Counted from the first letter of the stretch, positions 1-11,990 are shown. The stretch: DNA of 64,000 nt from Monosporascus cannonballus (GCA_004154925.1 QJNS01000157.1:62001-126000); one strand, 5' to 3'. Made by a program: numbers and translations. The notes: generated by a model from the sequence alone, not told the origin.

Positions 1-2940
1 TTCTACTACATTGTTGACACGCTTCATGATATCGTGGGCAGGGACGGGTTACAGTCCACCGGATCCTCATCGCTTCCGCACAGCAGCGAGCGACGGACAT
101 CGTCCGAAGATGCGAATCACGCAGAAAAGCAGACACCCTCAAACGTGGTCACAACGGGTTACGTTCAAATCTTCATGAGCGTGATGAATTACGACGTCAC
201 CAAAGCAACCCGACTATTTCACTTGTTGGTATCGATCGCTGGGTCCGATCGCAGTGATGCTGATGCCCGCCTGACCGCAATGAAGTTACTCTTCCGTCTA
301 CGAGCGGACTGGGCCAACCGCATTTATATAATTCTGGACACCGAATCGACTGGTCTGGCATCTCTGCTGCATCGCACTGGAGTGTCACTGGCACGGAAGC
401 ATGCTGAAGAAGCGGCTAGCTCGAGTCGATTCTCCAGAACCGATGCCGGAAGCGTAACCCGGGCGTCCCGTGGTGTATCCTTCAGCCAAAGTCAACCGCA
501 AGATCGGGGATTCACAATGCGATCAGCTAGCGGCGCAAAGGCGACTCTGGCGAGACGGCATTTATGGACATTGGATGATTCGGAACCTCTTCCGGAGGCT
601 GTGTCGCAAGCAGCAAGCCCTGCCCTACGTTCCAATGCCTCTAAATCTCAATCTGATGGGTCGGCTGAAGGCACCACATTGGACATTGGGCTATGGCTCG
701 AGACCGTCTTGAGTTTACTTCAGCAAGGCTGTGATTGGGAGATATACAGTTTCGTGTTAGTCCACCTACCTTCGCAGCTTAGCAACCACGCCATCTTCGA
801 GGATGCGGTACCGCAGTTGCAGGAGCTGCGACGGACAGTCTGTGAGCAGATTAACAAGAATGCCTTCCAAGAACCCCCAGCGGCCTACGGGTTGCGTCGG
901 GCGGACGTGGCCATCTGCTTGTTTCACACCCTTACGATGATTCTCAGCTACCATAAGCATTTCCAGAAGGCGGAGGAAGACGAGATCGTTCGCGCTTTTG
1001 TGCAAGGTATAGCAACATGGGAGCGAAGTGCAAAGTGTTGCATACACGCCCTTTCCATCTGTTGTCACGAACTGCCCACGTCGACCGGCAAAGTTCTGGT
1101 AACAATCTTGCAAAGGATGGCACAAATTATTACGCAGCCTCAAGTTGCCATGCATATCCTGGAGTTCCTGGCCTGTCTTTACCGTATTCCTTCTCTGTAC
1201 GTCAACTTTCGAGAAGAGGAATACAAGATCGTGTTTGGAATCTGCTTCCGCTATGTGCAGTATGTTAGGGACAAGAAGCAACATTCCAAGACGAGCTACA
1301 TCAGCGACTCGTCAGCTACAGCGCCGCCCACGGCCACTACTTCGGACAGCCAGTCCCGCCCAAACGCATCAGATGATCTACCCCAGTACGTGTATGCCCT
1401 GGCCTTTCAAGTTATCACGTACTGGTTCCTCGCGTTGAAACTTCAGGACCGCGCGAACCTGGTTGGCTGGATCGCGAAGAATCTCTTCAGTGATGTCGAC
1501 GGATCTCAGTACTCCGACGACCAAGCCCAGATCACGATCGACTTCATGCAGAGAGCTACGTATGCGGATGTTGACGAGTCTGAATCTGACCCCCTCTTCA
1601 CGTCAGAGAGGTTCGGTGAGATCCAGAAGAAGAGGTGGCTAATTGGGAACAGCATCGTGACCATCGAGCAAGCTACCAGTACAGGGTGGGCTCAAATTAC
1701 TAAGCGTCATCCTTCCGGGACCTCATCGTACATCATACGAGAAAATTTCAGACCGACGCCACCTCATCAACGAAATCCCGGGGACGCCGTAAGGGAAGCG
1801 AACATGGTGTCGAGTAACAGCGTACTACCGAGTCACTTACTCGTGTTGTTACTAGCTTCGATACCTCAGGGCGCCGACCACGGGCGGCCTATACCCCTGC
1901 CGCTTGATGACTCCATCGATAGGGCGGTGAGGCTATTTGACCACATTCAAACGGTGGACGGCCACAAGGTCGGTGTGATTTACATTGGAGAGGGCCAGAC
2001 CAAGGAGGTTGAGATCCTCGCCAACGTATCTGGCAGCAGTGACTATGTCAAGTTCCTCAACGGTCTTGGTACGTTGACGAAACTCAACGGTGCCAAATTC
2101 AACACTCAGGGCCTCGACCGAGCATATGACACCGACGGTCAATATACATTCTGCTGGAGAGACAGGCTGACTGAGATCGTCTTCCATGTCACTACTCAGA
2201 TGCCCACCAATCTGGACCATGACCCGCAGTGTACCTTGAAGAAGCGGCATATCGGCAACGACTTCGTCAATATCATCTTTAATGATTCCGGTTTGCCGTT
2301 CAAGTTTGATACCTTCCCTTCCGAGTTCAACTACGTCAACATCGTCATCACGCCCGAATCACGCGCTTCGTTTGTCGCTACTAGGCACAGGACACCGAAC
2401 AATGTTGACGAGCCGTTCTACAAAGTTCAGATGATGAGCAAGCCGGGATTTCCTGAGATCTCGCCAGCCTCTGAGACGAAGATCGTGAGCCTGAAGGCCT
2501 TGCCCGACTTTATTCGGCTCCTTGCGCTTAATGCGTCGGTATTCTGCCTCGTGTGGGCTAACCGCGCCGGCGGGGAGTATATGTCGCCGTGGCGCAGTCG
2601 TCTTAGGGAGATCTATCGCCTGCGGGAGAAGTACGGGTCAAAGGCAATTTCGCACGGACCTGGTCCCTCACCTCCAGGGACGGCTCTAACCCAAGGCAAC
2701 TCTGCGACTGTCGCGGCTTCAGCTCAACATGAAACAACAAAGACTGGCAACGCTGTTCGTGACGGCTTCAGCAGCTTAAGACGATCTTCTGTTGCCACGT
2801 TCTTCTCTTCTAACGCAAGCGAACCCAATTCACATCGCTCATCGATGGTATCCACCACGACGGCGGATCCTACGGAAGTTGCATCGCCCAACGGTGCCGA
2901 GTCCTTGGTTGAGAACGTCGACTTCTCGAAGTGGGCATAA
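1..2940 (+). CDS. tsc2: Tuberin (Tsc2) GTPase-activating protein, 5'-truncated by window edge
   Basis: The reading frame is open from the first base of the window, so the gene starts upstream; 979 codons are visible without an intron, ending in TAA. Tuberin is the GAP subunit of the TSC complex, which turns off the GTPase Rheb and so restrains TORC1. The visible N-terminal two-thirds is helical and tuberin-like with Ser-rich linkers (about codons 120-220). The Rap/Ran-GAP domain occupies roughly codons 650-880. It contains HIGNDFVNIIFNDSG (codons 750-764), whose Asn (codon 753) lines up with the catalytic 'Asn thumb' of human TSC2 (N1643), followed by a VNIVITPE strand and the conserved end MSPWRSRLREIYRLREKYG. 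A low-complexity Ser/Thr tail of about 100 residues follows. Full-length fungal tuberins are about 1,500-1,700 residues, so roughly 600 are missing. Identification is by recalled family motifs. Confidence 0.93.
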   Translation, partial: FYYIVDTLHDIVGRDGLQSTGSSSLPHSSERRTSSEDANHAEKQTPSNVVTTGYVQIFMSVMNYDVTKATRLFHLLVSIAGSDRSDADARLTAMKLLFRLRADWANRIYIILDTESTGLASLLHRTGVSLARKHAEEAASSSRFSRTDAGSVTRASRGVSFSQSQPQDRGFTMRSASGAKATLARRHLWTLDDSEPLPEAVSQAASPALRSNASKSQSDGSAEGTTLDIGLWLETVLSLLQQGCDWEIYSFVLVHLPSQLSNHAIFEDAVPQLQELRRTVCEQINKNAFQEPPAAYGLRRADVAICLFHTLTMILSYHKHFQKAEEDEIVRAFVQGIATWERSAKCCIHALSICCHELPTSTGKVLVTILQRMAQIITQPQVAMHILEFLACLYRIPSLYVNFREEEYKIVFGICFRYVQYVRDKKQHSKTSYISDSSATAPPTATTSDSQSRPNASDDLPQYVYALAFQVITYWFLALKLQDRANLVGWIAKNLFSDVDGSQYSDDQAQITIDFMQRATYADVDESESDPLFTSERFGEIQKKRWLIGNSIVTIEQATSTGWAQITKRHPSGTSSYIIRENFRPTPPHQRNPGDAVREANMVSSNSVLPSHLLVLLLASIPQGADHGRPIPLPLDDSIDRAVRLFDHIQTVDGHKVGVIYIGEGQTKEVEILANVSGSSDYVKFLNGLGTLTKLNGAKFNTQGLDRAYDTDGQYTFCWRDRLTEIVFHVTTQMPTNLDHDPQCTLKKRHIGNDFVNIIFNDSGLPFKFDTFPSEFNYVNIVITPESRASFVATRHRTPNNVDEPFYKVQMMSKPGFPEISPASETKIVSLKALPDFIRLLALNASVFCLVWANRAGGEYMSPWRSRLREIYRLREKYGSKAISHGPGPSPPGTALTQGNSATVAASAQHETTKTGNAVRDGFSSLRRSSVATFFSSNASEPNSHRSSMVSTTTADPTEVASPNGAESLVENVDFSKWA

Positions 2941-5900
2941 GTAGCTCACCGAGCCCCTCAAATGAGAGACCACCTGGGTACGGGGAGACAATGGATTCAC
3001 TGTGTATATGAATGCGTGCGGTTTTTTTTTCCGGCGTCTAAAAAAGAATAAAAAGGGGTTGCGCGGCGTCCGGATATGGAGGATACCACCAGAGTTCCTA
3101 AGTCGATAATTGTCGGCCTTTTACCCCTGTATATAAGATATGGATTAGTTAATCTGCCTAGCTCTTTTGAACTCCTCTCTTAAAGATTAAGTTATGATCA
3201 TAAAATATGGAATCGGATAATGAGAATAAGCCGAAGGATATAATTTTATCATTTGAGTAACGAACACAAAGCCCTATGATTCTTTGGGCTTGATAAAGGA
3301 AATTTCGTTCGTAATATTTTGCAGCCATGAGATATACCTAGGGTCAGAGGTGGCTTGACTCTCATGGTCAGTGCCTGCTAACTGCACAGTCCTTTGCTAA
3401 AGCTATTGATATCTTCTCATGGTCTGTGTTTACCGAGATTGCAACCCAGAACCAACACTCATGCAAGTCGGTAAATGGTGCATGATAGGCATGGGAGCTT
3501 GTCGCTGGCATCATTGGCCCTGAGGATTCAAGCGATAGGAAGCTTGTAGTGACTGCCTGCTTCATCAGAATGCCATAGCCCAGCTCTAGCCGGTCCCTTG
3601 TCAGGGGCTCATAGCAGCAGCAACTCCGCGAGGGGAAGGACGGCGGCCGGAAGCAGCGCAGGCAACCCTAACCTCCCCCCTCTCTCCTCGCTCCTTCCGG
3701 TTTGGACCCTCCGTCGTCTTCTTTCCCGGTACCATCGCCGTCATCCAGCGCGCTTGCTTGGGTCAGTCGTTTCTGGGAGAGGATGACCCGACGTATTTCC
3801 GATCCCATACATACTCGGGGGCTGCAGGAGGATCGCGCACAGAGGGGCCACCGACCCCCCGTATAAGCGACGTCTCTCTCGTCTAGCTACTTAGCAAAGA
3901 GAGAAGCGGAAGAGCTTGCGGGGCGGAGCGGCACGGCACGGACTGCTTGGCTTCGACTTCGGGTCTGGTGACCGACCGCGCATGCAGGTCGCACGGCCCT
4001 CGCCCCCAATGGGCGCCGCCCCCGGCGTTCTGTACGCCTCGGCTATGCTATGCGATGCAACAGTAGTTCCTTGCTTGCTTGCTTACCCCCAGTTCGCCGA
4101 ATTCTGTTTATTTTATTTCCTCTTGGAGTGGGGAACTGAGTGGAGGGACAGAGGAAACGCTAAACTTTCGCGTCTGGGCCTGTCTGGTTATGCCCAGCTA
4201 GTGTTCACACGGCAATGGCGATAAGCAGAACGGATGGATATAATGCGTGGTGGGATTTAAGCACGGGGGAGATAGCCATGGCCGCGGACCGCGACGGTCG
4301 GTTCTGTTCGATTGTTTTTCTCATTTCCTCATTCCTTTTGACGCGGGTTGCAGGTTCACTATTTCTGGAAGGGGCGGCCATCACGCGGTGCGCGCAAAGG
4401 AGGATGATCCCACGCACATTTGATGCATGCACCGTATGCGGAAGATGCCCACGGCTAGAGGAGAAGGAGACAATTATGCATATCTAAGTATATATATAAG
4501 TAACGCGTGTAGGTAGGTAAATATGTAGGTATGAATTATGTGCGAGCTGAGTTAGGCCGGCCCCCACGGCATCAGCCTCGGCTAACTTTCCACCGCCGGG
4601 CGCCCCGGGGGAACGGCATCACCGGGAAGGTACTTGGTCAATGTCGGGGAAGTCCGTCAGAGCCCGCTTTGGCGCGATCTCGGAGAATCTCGGTATCCGA
4701 ATATGGTAAGTGGGTAGGTAGGTAATCGCTGGCCAATTGCAGTAGCTATTTCCTCGGTATGGTTGCACCCTTCTCACACTCGCAGGGCGATAAGGAACCA
4801 CACGCACAAATTGGAAAGGGGGGGGGGGGTCGACGCCCATGCGGCTTTGGGGATATGCCACATTTTGTGGGGTTGTTCGACACCTCGCGTCGTACATGGG
4901 TAATCATTTTCCTTCCGTTTCCGGAGACTTCGCGGTTTTGCAGCTTAAAATTTCGGGATATTTGGGGGGTGAGAGTGAATAAGCCGCAGCATTGGCGCAA
5001 GCGCAGAGGCAGAAGTTGAGGGAGCTGTCTGCGAAGTACAGAATTGCTTTTTCCGTCTCCCCTTCAATACCCGTAGATGCATGCCGTGTAGCTGTGTGTT
5101 GCACAGACCCAGATGCGGAGGTCAGCAATCATACGACTCGGCGATCTCTGCTGCCCGATCTATCGAATTTTTTTTTCTTTTTGACTATTGTTTAGTCTAG
5201 GGAGGTTCTTGCGCAATGGTCGTGACTAAATCCTGCTCGTGCGCGTGACGAGTGGGAGACCATACAACGTCGTTGTGGGTTTCGTGCGTGGATTCTGTGT
5301 AACCAATTTTCCATGTTCTCGTTCGTCGGTGGCTACACTGTCTGCCGAATTTTTAAAGTTGTGGTTGCAGCCCTCAGCCAGAAAAGGGGAAAGTGGGAGG
5401 CGCTGATTCGTGAGGATGCCCCACGACTGACTAACTGACTGGCCTGGCTGGCTGTGCTCGCCGTCTGTCGCATTTACGATGTTGTATAGGGCATATAGGA
5501 CAGATATACTATAGCGTCGGGGGTAGCACACATGCACTGAACCTTTCTTACTAGTTGATCGAGCTCTTTGAGTGGACAGCTCGCCCCTTGGACATGCAGG
5601 CCAGGCCAACAGCACGTTTCGTGAAAGGCGACGATCATACAAGGAGCCTATGCAGAGCCGCAAATAGGCTGGCTAGGATGGATAACCTTGTACTTCCCCA
5701 TATTGTCAGCGACTGGGGTGGCACGAGGATGAGAACACGGCAAAAGATTCACAAATGGGGTTGCACGATGTGCTTACACCTAGGAGGGTTGTCCGTTTTG
5801 GGTGGCGCTCTGCGATTGACAAACTCCTTTACTTTCAGGGGCCGGCTCCTTGCTTGTGGACCCCACCGCATGGCAAAATACATTTATACTCAGTATTTGC

Positions 5901-6729
5901 ATTCGCGGAAGAGATGTCGGGCTCGGATGCGGGCAGTTCAAGCCGCTTGGCACACAGCACGAGAATGGGTTCTTGAGTGTTCATTGGCCTCCTGAGGGCT
6001 GATAGAGTCTTTACCACTGAGGCTTGACTGCCTAGTTGGGGTTTCTATATGTTGTTGAATAAGGGGCCTGTTTGACGCCACATCAATTCCACCTTCGGCA
6101 TATTCGCATACGTCTCCTGACACAACTCCATAAGCTTCCACCGACACTGTCTGATATTAGCGTTGGGCATTTCGTGGTACGCACGGCCACTCCCTCGACG
6201 GCCGAAAGTCGCCGGCACTATTTCGCATCGTCAGCAACCAACATTAAGGAATACTGGTCCTTGCTGATAGATCTCGCTGCATCCTCCTTTCACCGCCACA
6301 TCAGGCTGGGCTCCGGAAATAATGGATTGGCATGGATTGCCGGCAACGCCTCCCGGTGATATGACGCCCTTGGTTACCAGTTCGTTATATGTCATGATCC
6401 TAGCTGGGTCCACAAGCAACAGATTATGTATGAATTACGCGTGGGGGGCCATCTTGAACTATCCCAGGCTGCATCAGCCCTTGATAATTAACTTCAACTT
6501 TGAATTCGAAGTCAGGAGTAGTGGAGTATCCCACCACCCAGGGACCAGTTCCAAAGTAGCGCCTCTTCAGGTAGAGCTTGCTTCGTATGTGCTAGGTGAC
6601 AAGGAATATAGTCCCCGCTAACGTGGGCAATATTATGCGCACCGCGGAGGATTTATGGCAACGGCTTGCTGGCTGACTAGGCGTAAGCGGGAGTCGTGAT
6701 GGCGGCTGAGGGTGTAACGTGACTACGGC
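2941..6729. other. Gene-free spacer between convergent genes (3.8 kb)
   Basis: Lies between the 3' ends of tsc2 (+) and the GNAT gene (-). Base composition is normal, so it is not a mutated transposon. It contains CT-rich tracts (about 3,665-3,720), short GTAGG/TTGC tetranucleotide runs (about 4,075-4,090, 4,510-4,535, 4,705-4,725), a G12 homopolymer (4,818-4,829) and a T-rich tract near 5,166. Open frames of up to 146 codons exist on both strands but none shows a recognisable domain. One minus-strand stretch (about 6,205-6,590) looks coding-like and is discussed in the findings. Fungal promoters often carry such CT-rich and tetranucleotide runs, so an unannotated non-coding transcript is possible. 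Confidence 0.5.
4818..4829. repeat. G12 homopolymer
   Basis: Twelve consecutive G residues in the gene-free spacer. Long G runs are rare in fungal DNA, are length-unstable, and can also be a consensus error. Confidence 0.9.
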
Positions 6730-8426
6730 TCACACCTTCCGCCACAAGTCCCGATATCGTGCCCATTTGTGAAAACCTGGTGATGCCTCACGTTAACATC
6801 TGATCTAGACATCTATACAAGCCGACCTTACCGATTGACAGAAACCCGTCGTGGCCGTCTTTGATGGCATCAAGAAAAAGTTGGTTCATCCCTTGCCTCT
6901 TCAGCACCGTTACACAGGCGTCGAGTAGGCCGATCATCACGGTATCCTTGCTATTAGTCATGGCAAGCTCATCATCTGTGGTAGACTTAGCATTTTCTCC
7001 TGCAAAGGGCGTAGTTCGTAGACCACCCACCTGTGATGCAAATGCAGGTAACGCCCCCAACGTCCGCTCCGACCGTTCGTGCCCAAGGTAGGTTCTGCGC
7101 GGCGGGACTCCCATCGCTAGGGGTGTAAATCATAGCAGTAGCAATGATGGTAGAACCTTGCAGACCCAGTATAATATCGCTGAAACGACCATCCTGCGCG
7201 ATGTTCGTATACTGATCATACCAGCCCATATTGTCTTTGCGAGATGACTCCTTTTCTACGAAGTCTATTATCGGATTGAAGTCGTCGAAAGTTGCCTGTC
7301 GAAAATGTAACCCGGAGGATACTGCAGAATAGCCGCTCGGCCAATCATCCATTTTTAAGAGGAGGTCGCATACCTCCTGACCACGGCCCGGGTCCTGGCA
7401 ATCCATTTGCCATCCACGTCTCTCGAACCATTCCACTGACGCGGACTCCGCAGGGATCCCGTACAGAAGCCGAGGGAAGGTAGAGCCGAGCTGAATTCGG
7501 TCCACTCCACAAATTCTCTGGAGTTGACGGAGCGCATGCTCGTAAAGGCTCAATCCAATACCTCTTTTCCTATAATACGGCTTCACAAGGATCACGGCTA
7601 ACGACCCAATGAGTCGTTCGCCGGCCTGGTCGACGAATGTAGTGTATGTGGCACAAAATCCCACGATCTCGCGGCTTTCGGGGGCTTGTACAATGAAGTG
7701 CATTGCATAACCGTCTCGCTGGAGCAATGACTGTAACTCAAACCTGTCTAGACGGAATTGATCGGGGAGGCACTGATTCCAAAGTTCTTGAACCGGGGTA
7801 ACATCGTTCCTCGTAATGTCCCATACTTGCGGGGGCCAAAACCTGGGCGTTTCCACGATCTTCTCGACATCTCCGACAATGTTATCCGGAGGTGCAGCAT
7901 CGCCGAATAGGAGCGCCGCCGCAACTCGTAATTGAGACGGTGAGTAATCAGGCACTTCTAGTATTGTAGTGGAATCCGCCCCTAGCAGGCCTAGGTCCTG
8001 TACGCTTCGGCACGCCACGATGATCTGTGGGCGCTGTTCTCCAATGTTACGGGCCGTTTCTGCCATCTCAAGTTGAGAAGGCTCTCCGAAAATGGGGAGC
8101 CCGGATATAACGAAGATGACCGCTTTTGCTCGCTTGATGAATCCAACGTGGGTACTCGTGATGCCATTTCGGGAGGTATACGGGACATGGCGGATCCAGG
8201 GATGCCTCTCAGCAAGGGCTCTACCGAGAGGCTCAAAAGGATCGCGGTCATTCCTAGCCTCTTGTCGCATTGGAGGCACGACGGGCGTCAGAAGTACCAC
8301 AACGTCGCCGTCGTTTAGGATTCTGGTTAGGGGAATACATGATTGGCGGTCTCTCACTACAGCCACTTCAGACTTCTGATAACCCTCCCTGGATCCGGAG
8401 GTTCTTGCGCCTTGGCGTGGTACCAT
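6730..8426 (-). CDS. Tandem GNAT N-acetyltransferase protein, C-terminal half of fungal GH3-GNAT family (3 exons)
   Basis: Exons on the minus strand are 8426-7031, 6975-6832 and 6776-6730, joining to 528 codons plus TGA. Intron 1 (6976-7030, 55 bp) is GTGGGT...CACAG and intron 2 (6777-6831, 55 bp) is GTAAGG...CCAG; splicing restores GVTCICITDDE and GFHKWARYRDLWRKV, both family-typical. The first ~130 residues resemble the last part of fungal GH3 beta-N-acetylglucosaminidases (VAVVRDRQSCIPLTR, DPFEPLGRALAERHPWIRHV, THVGFIKRAKAVIFVISG). A first GNAT domain follows (acetyl-CoA loop YYRKRGIGLSLY), then a second (FRQATFDDFNPIIDFV to the end). The GH3 catalytic domain expected upstream is absent. 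The frame stays open upstream of the ATG and an intron-like segment (8496-8577, GTGAGT...CACTAAC...CAG) precedes it, but further upstream the frame hits a stop, so the 5' end may be broken. GNAT domains of this fusion are proposed acetyltransferases; substrate unknown. Confidence 0.75.
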
Positions 8427-11342
8427 TGCTAAGAAGATGGTTGGCCACGGCGGAAAGTGTGTTGGCCACGAATGTGCCTTTCTAAATAGCGTTGTCTGTC
8501 TTGCATGTTAGTGCCGCGGTGAAACTCAGTTTAGTAGTCATAACACTCGAGGGTCAGCAAATCCCCAAATCACTCACCCCAATCTCGAGACCAACTCCTA
8601 AAACCCTATGACATAAGCATGATTAGACGCCTCCTACACAATTTCTATTAGACACTCTGGGAATGATATGAGTAATCATATCTACCTGGCCATAAAAAGT
8701 TACTATCAGGCCGACAGCCAAATTTGGTTACAGCAGGACGGCGTTGCAGCCCTTCGGGATTCTGCTGCTTCTGCGACAACTGACAAATCCCGAATTCAGT
8801 AGGCTGTCATTCCATCACTTGTCCACGAGGTCGTGCAGAACTTGCAGGGTTCCTTGACGTTTGAGGACTTTTGACGGATTGCCTTAACCCAATTGGGTGG
8901 TCCGCGCCGCCAAGAATAGAAGGGAACTCCCGTTAGCGATTCGACGCGATGGTACCACGCACACCATTCGACGAAAAGTTCCGCACTAACGGTGCCAGTG
9001 GCTTTGACTTATTAGGAACGCAGGGCTGGCTGGAAGCTCGTGCGAGTGCCTTGGTTATGTACCAATATGAAGCAAGCGACGAGGGAGTCGAACTCGCCTA
9101 TGCCAAACATCAGTCGTGGCTTGGCGGGGATGGCGATCGTTCCCTACGTTCCTACCCAACTGTCAGTGCAGCGATAATTGTGAATAGTGCTATTTTCCGG
9201 TTTTAAGGTGATAATGGAGAAAGGCGAGTGTAATGCTGAAGACGTATATAAATAGTTGTTGTTTAAAATGGGTGTGTGTCAGGCCGGGGGCTTGTCTCTT
9301 ATAAATCTTGCAACCCAAATTCCACTCTGACTGCGGGAATGTAGGACCAAGCACACGTCTATTCAAATTCGTCCTAGAAGGCGACGAGGGAAGACTAGAG
9401 GGCATAAGGACGCACATGCCTTGATGCACTACATTTGTTTCGTTGCAACTCCGTATTCAGAGTATGGGCGCTCTGCAAATTGGCCGGCGCACTCCTACTG
9501 GAGCTTCGCGAACAGACGGAATGCGGGGTCCGAGGTCATTGCAATTGGTCAACCAAGGGGCAGGCGCCTCGTTATCCATTCATCTTGTTCATCAATAATT
9601 GCTCCGGGATGGACTCGGCCGTGACACTCTAGGGCGGGTTCAGCGACTCAAATAGGAGCCTCGGCCGCGCGGTGTAATTTTGAAAGGATGAGCATCACCT
9701 TAACGGAGCGGTCGCTTTCCCGAATAAGGCCGCTGCTTGGTTCTAACGTCCGATAGTAAGCAAGCAGGAATGCTCACAGGCGTCTGATGCTGAGGTGAGG
9801 ATATCAGGCAAGGACTTGGCTCTAAAGCGGACGTCCAGGTACTTGCATCCTCATGTAATAACGTTACACAAGCCGCAGGTAGCCAAAGCGGTGTATATGT
9901 ACGCTGATCAGGATAATGGACTGGCCAAGAATACCAAGGTTCTTTTCACCGAAGACGGTATAGGCCAACTAGGATGCTGCAATATTATAGATATTCTATA
10001 GCTTTGTCGCCGGTGCTGTTCAGCCGTCAGTGGGCATAGCAGATCCAGGCGTAGCCGTGGCTCTTTGCGATCCGAGTCGGACGGGCAGGCCAAATATGGT
10101 ATCTGGCAGACAGCCCTTGATTACGGCTAGTGGTTACCAGGCATCCGAGCTTCTTTATCCCACTGACGTGTCTCACCTGAGCTGGACCTCTGCCTGTAGT
10201 ATTGAGATCAGGTCGCACAATCCTTTGGTGGTTACTTGGGCGGTTGAGTCGAGTGAGGTACTGCGATATGATTGGCCTAAAGCGCAACGGCATGCCCCTC
10301 ATGTGGACCGACTCTTGATAAACGCCAGATTCTGTGGTGCAACCCTGCAGAGAGACTGGACTGACGCCCAAGCGAGCAGCTTTGCTTTCATGGCGCATAA
10401 TCTATAACAAGAATCCGGCAAGAGGCCGGGGTCGCGGAATTGATCCGTGGAGTTCTGAAGAAGTAGCACAACGGCTTCAGTAGCCAGGATCTTCTAGATC
10501 AGCCACCGGTCAGGCCGATACTAGCTGTTATGAAGGGCAGGGCGAGATCACGGTTGCGGCTGCTGTAAGCCGACACTGGCGCTGGCATACAGGCAGCATT
10601 TAGAGCAGGAAGTGAAACTTTAGGGTAAGCCTATCATCGGCCGAGAGCACGGAGGATTGCAAAATGTGCACAAATGATGGAATCCTACTAGGTACGTAAG
10701 TAACACCTTGCGGTTAAGGAAGCTAGCTGCCTACCGAGCTAACGAGATAGCTCTGTAGGGCGGCATAGAAGGCTGAAGGCTTGGATCGGGCGGTAATATA
10801 CCTACGCAATCATGATGGGATGTGACGAATGTTGCAATGAGAAGGTGGGGACTCTCAGCAGCAAAGCTCACAATACCTGCTATGTAGGTAACTATTCGGA
10901 AGCGGTAATCGGATAATTGGTTAAAGCGAAGAAAACCGCGATACCTAGGTATCACTGACAACTTTTACAGATGTAGCTCTATATGCATGTAAAAATCTAA
11001 ACCATTCATCATGTGTTCCCGGAGGACTAAAGGAGCAAATTGCAGCCTATCTACTGAGTATGCCCATTGCTTTCATCACTACGTCCCATCATGGCGAGGA
11101 TGTCAATATGGATAAGTACACTAGATAAAGCTAGGTATGTGCGGTTCACTGCTGTCAGGATTGTGTTACGGGTGAAGCTTAACCCCCCGGCCCCAAGATC
11201 CCTGAACCCCATTGACATCGCGACCCGGGTACGCTCTCCACGCCGAATTGTTAATATTACACCGCTAGACGCTTTCTGGCAGGCTTACCGATTATCCTCT
11301 CCACCTCCATACAAAACTAGTGGATTAGCAGAGCAAGGCTAA
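8427..11342. other. Gene-poor region upstream of the GNAT gene
   Basis: No domain-bearing frame was found. Short frames exist (for example 8,949-9,206 +, 85 codons; 10,030-10,407 +, 125 codons overlapping an equally long minus-strand frame at 10,027-10,398), but none resembles a family I know and the two-strand overlap argues against coding. If the GNAT gene were a full GH3-GNAT fusion, its catalytic exons should lie at about 8,580-10,300 on the minus strand. Apart from one short GCNAVLL match near 8,735-8,760 (compare the GH3 pattern GCDxVLLC) they are not visible. The region may be remnants of that gene and old insertions. Confidence 0.45.
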
Positions 11343-11990
11343 TACAATTGCTATAATACTACATTTACTACTATTAAAATCAGATATGGTATTAAGTCTA
11401 TATATATAAATAAATAGCCTGTTACTACTCTTCTAAATCTTCTAAAACTTAAATCTAATTCTAATATTAATTTTAAATTTAACAATAGCAGTTATTAGTT
11501 TTGAATATTAAAAATACCGCTCTAAGTGATACTGTGTTTTTTCTTGAAATTGATCTAAAGCTAATGCAGGCTAATAAGCTTACTATTCTTACTTCTTTAA
11601 AAGAAATAGTTTTCTTTTTCGTTTTATTCGTCGCGTTATTTTTATCTATTAAGCCACTTTATAAAAACCTAGAATAGCGTTCGATATTATATATAATCCG
11701 TTATACTAATCTATATTAGCTTATATTAGCTTTAGATTAATGTCGAGAGAAAATAGTAAGTATTAAGTCGAATATTAATATCTTAATATCTTTTACTGTT
11801 AAATCTAGCGCTATTATTATATAGAGGTTTTAATTTATATAAGCGTTTTTGTAATCTAAATCGAATATTTTTAAATCTTTATAAAAATATTAAGTTATAA
11901 ATATTTATATAAAATTAATTATTTTAATAATTTTAAAGCTAAGTAAAAATACCTGACTAAGATGTTAAACTTATCTCTACGACGTAGTAC
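11343..11990. repeat. AT-rich island, probably a mutated repeat fragment
   Basis: About 650 bp of strongly AT-rich, TA-rich sequence with sharp composition edges inside normal DNA. It has no open frame of note and I could not place terminal repeats or a duplication. By its resemblance to the large AT block it is most simply a RIP-mutated transposon fragment. Confidence 0.6.

Noticed and set aside
766..1284. 172-codon minus-strand frame inside tsc2
   Set aside because: Shadow of the tuberin coding strand.
8949..9206. Possible 85-codon plus-strand gene
   Set aside because: Reasonable amino-acid texture but no recognised domain, no upstream frame and no splice evidence; not enough to call.
10027..10407. 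Paired 123- and 125-codon frames on opposite strands
   Set aside because: Mutual overlap, no recognisable family and no splice or promoter support; more likely chance.
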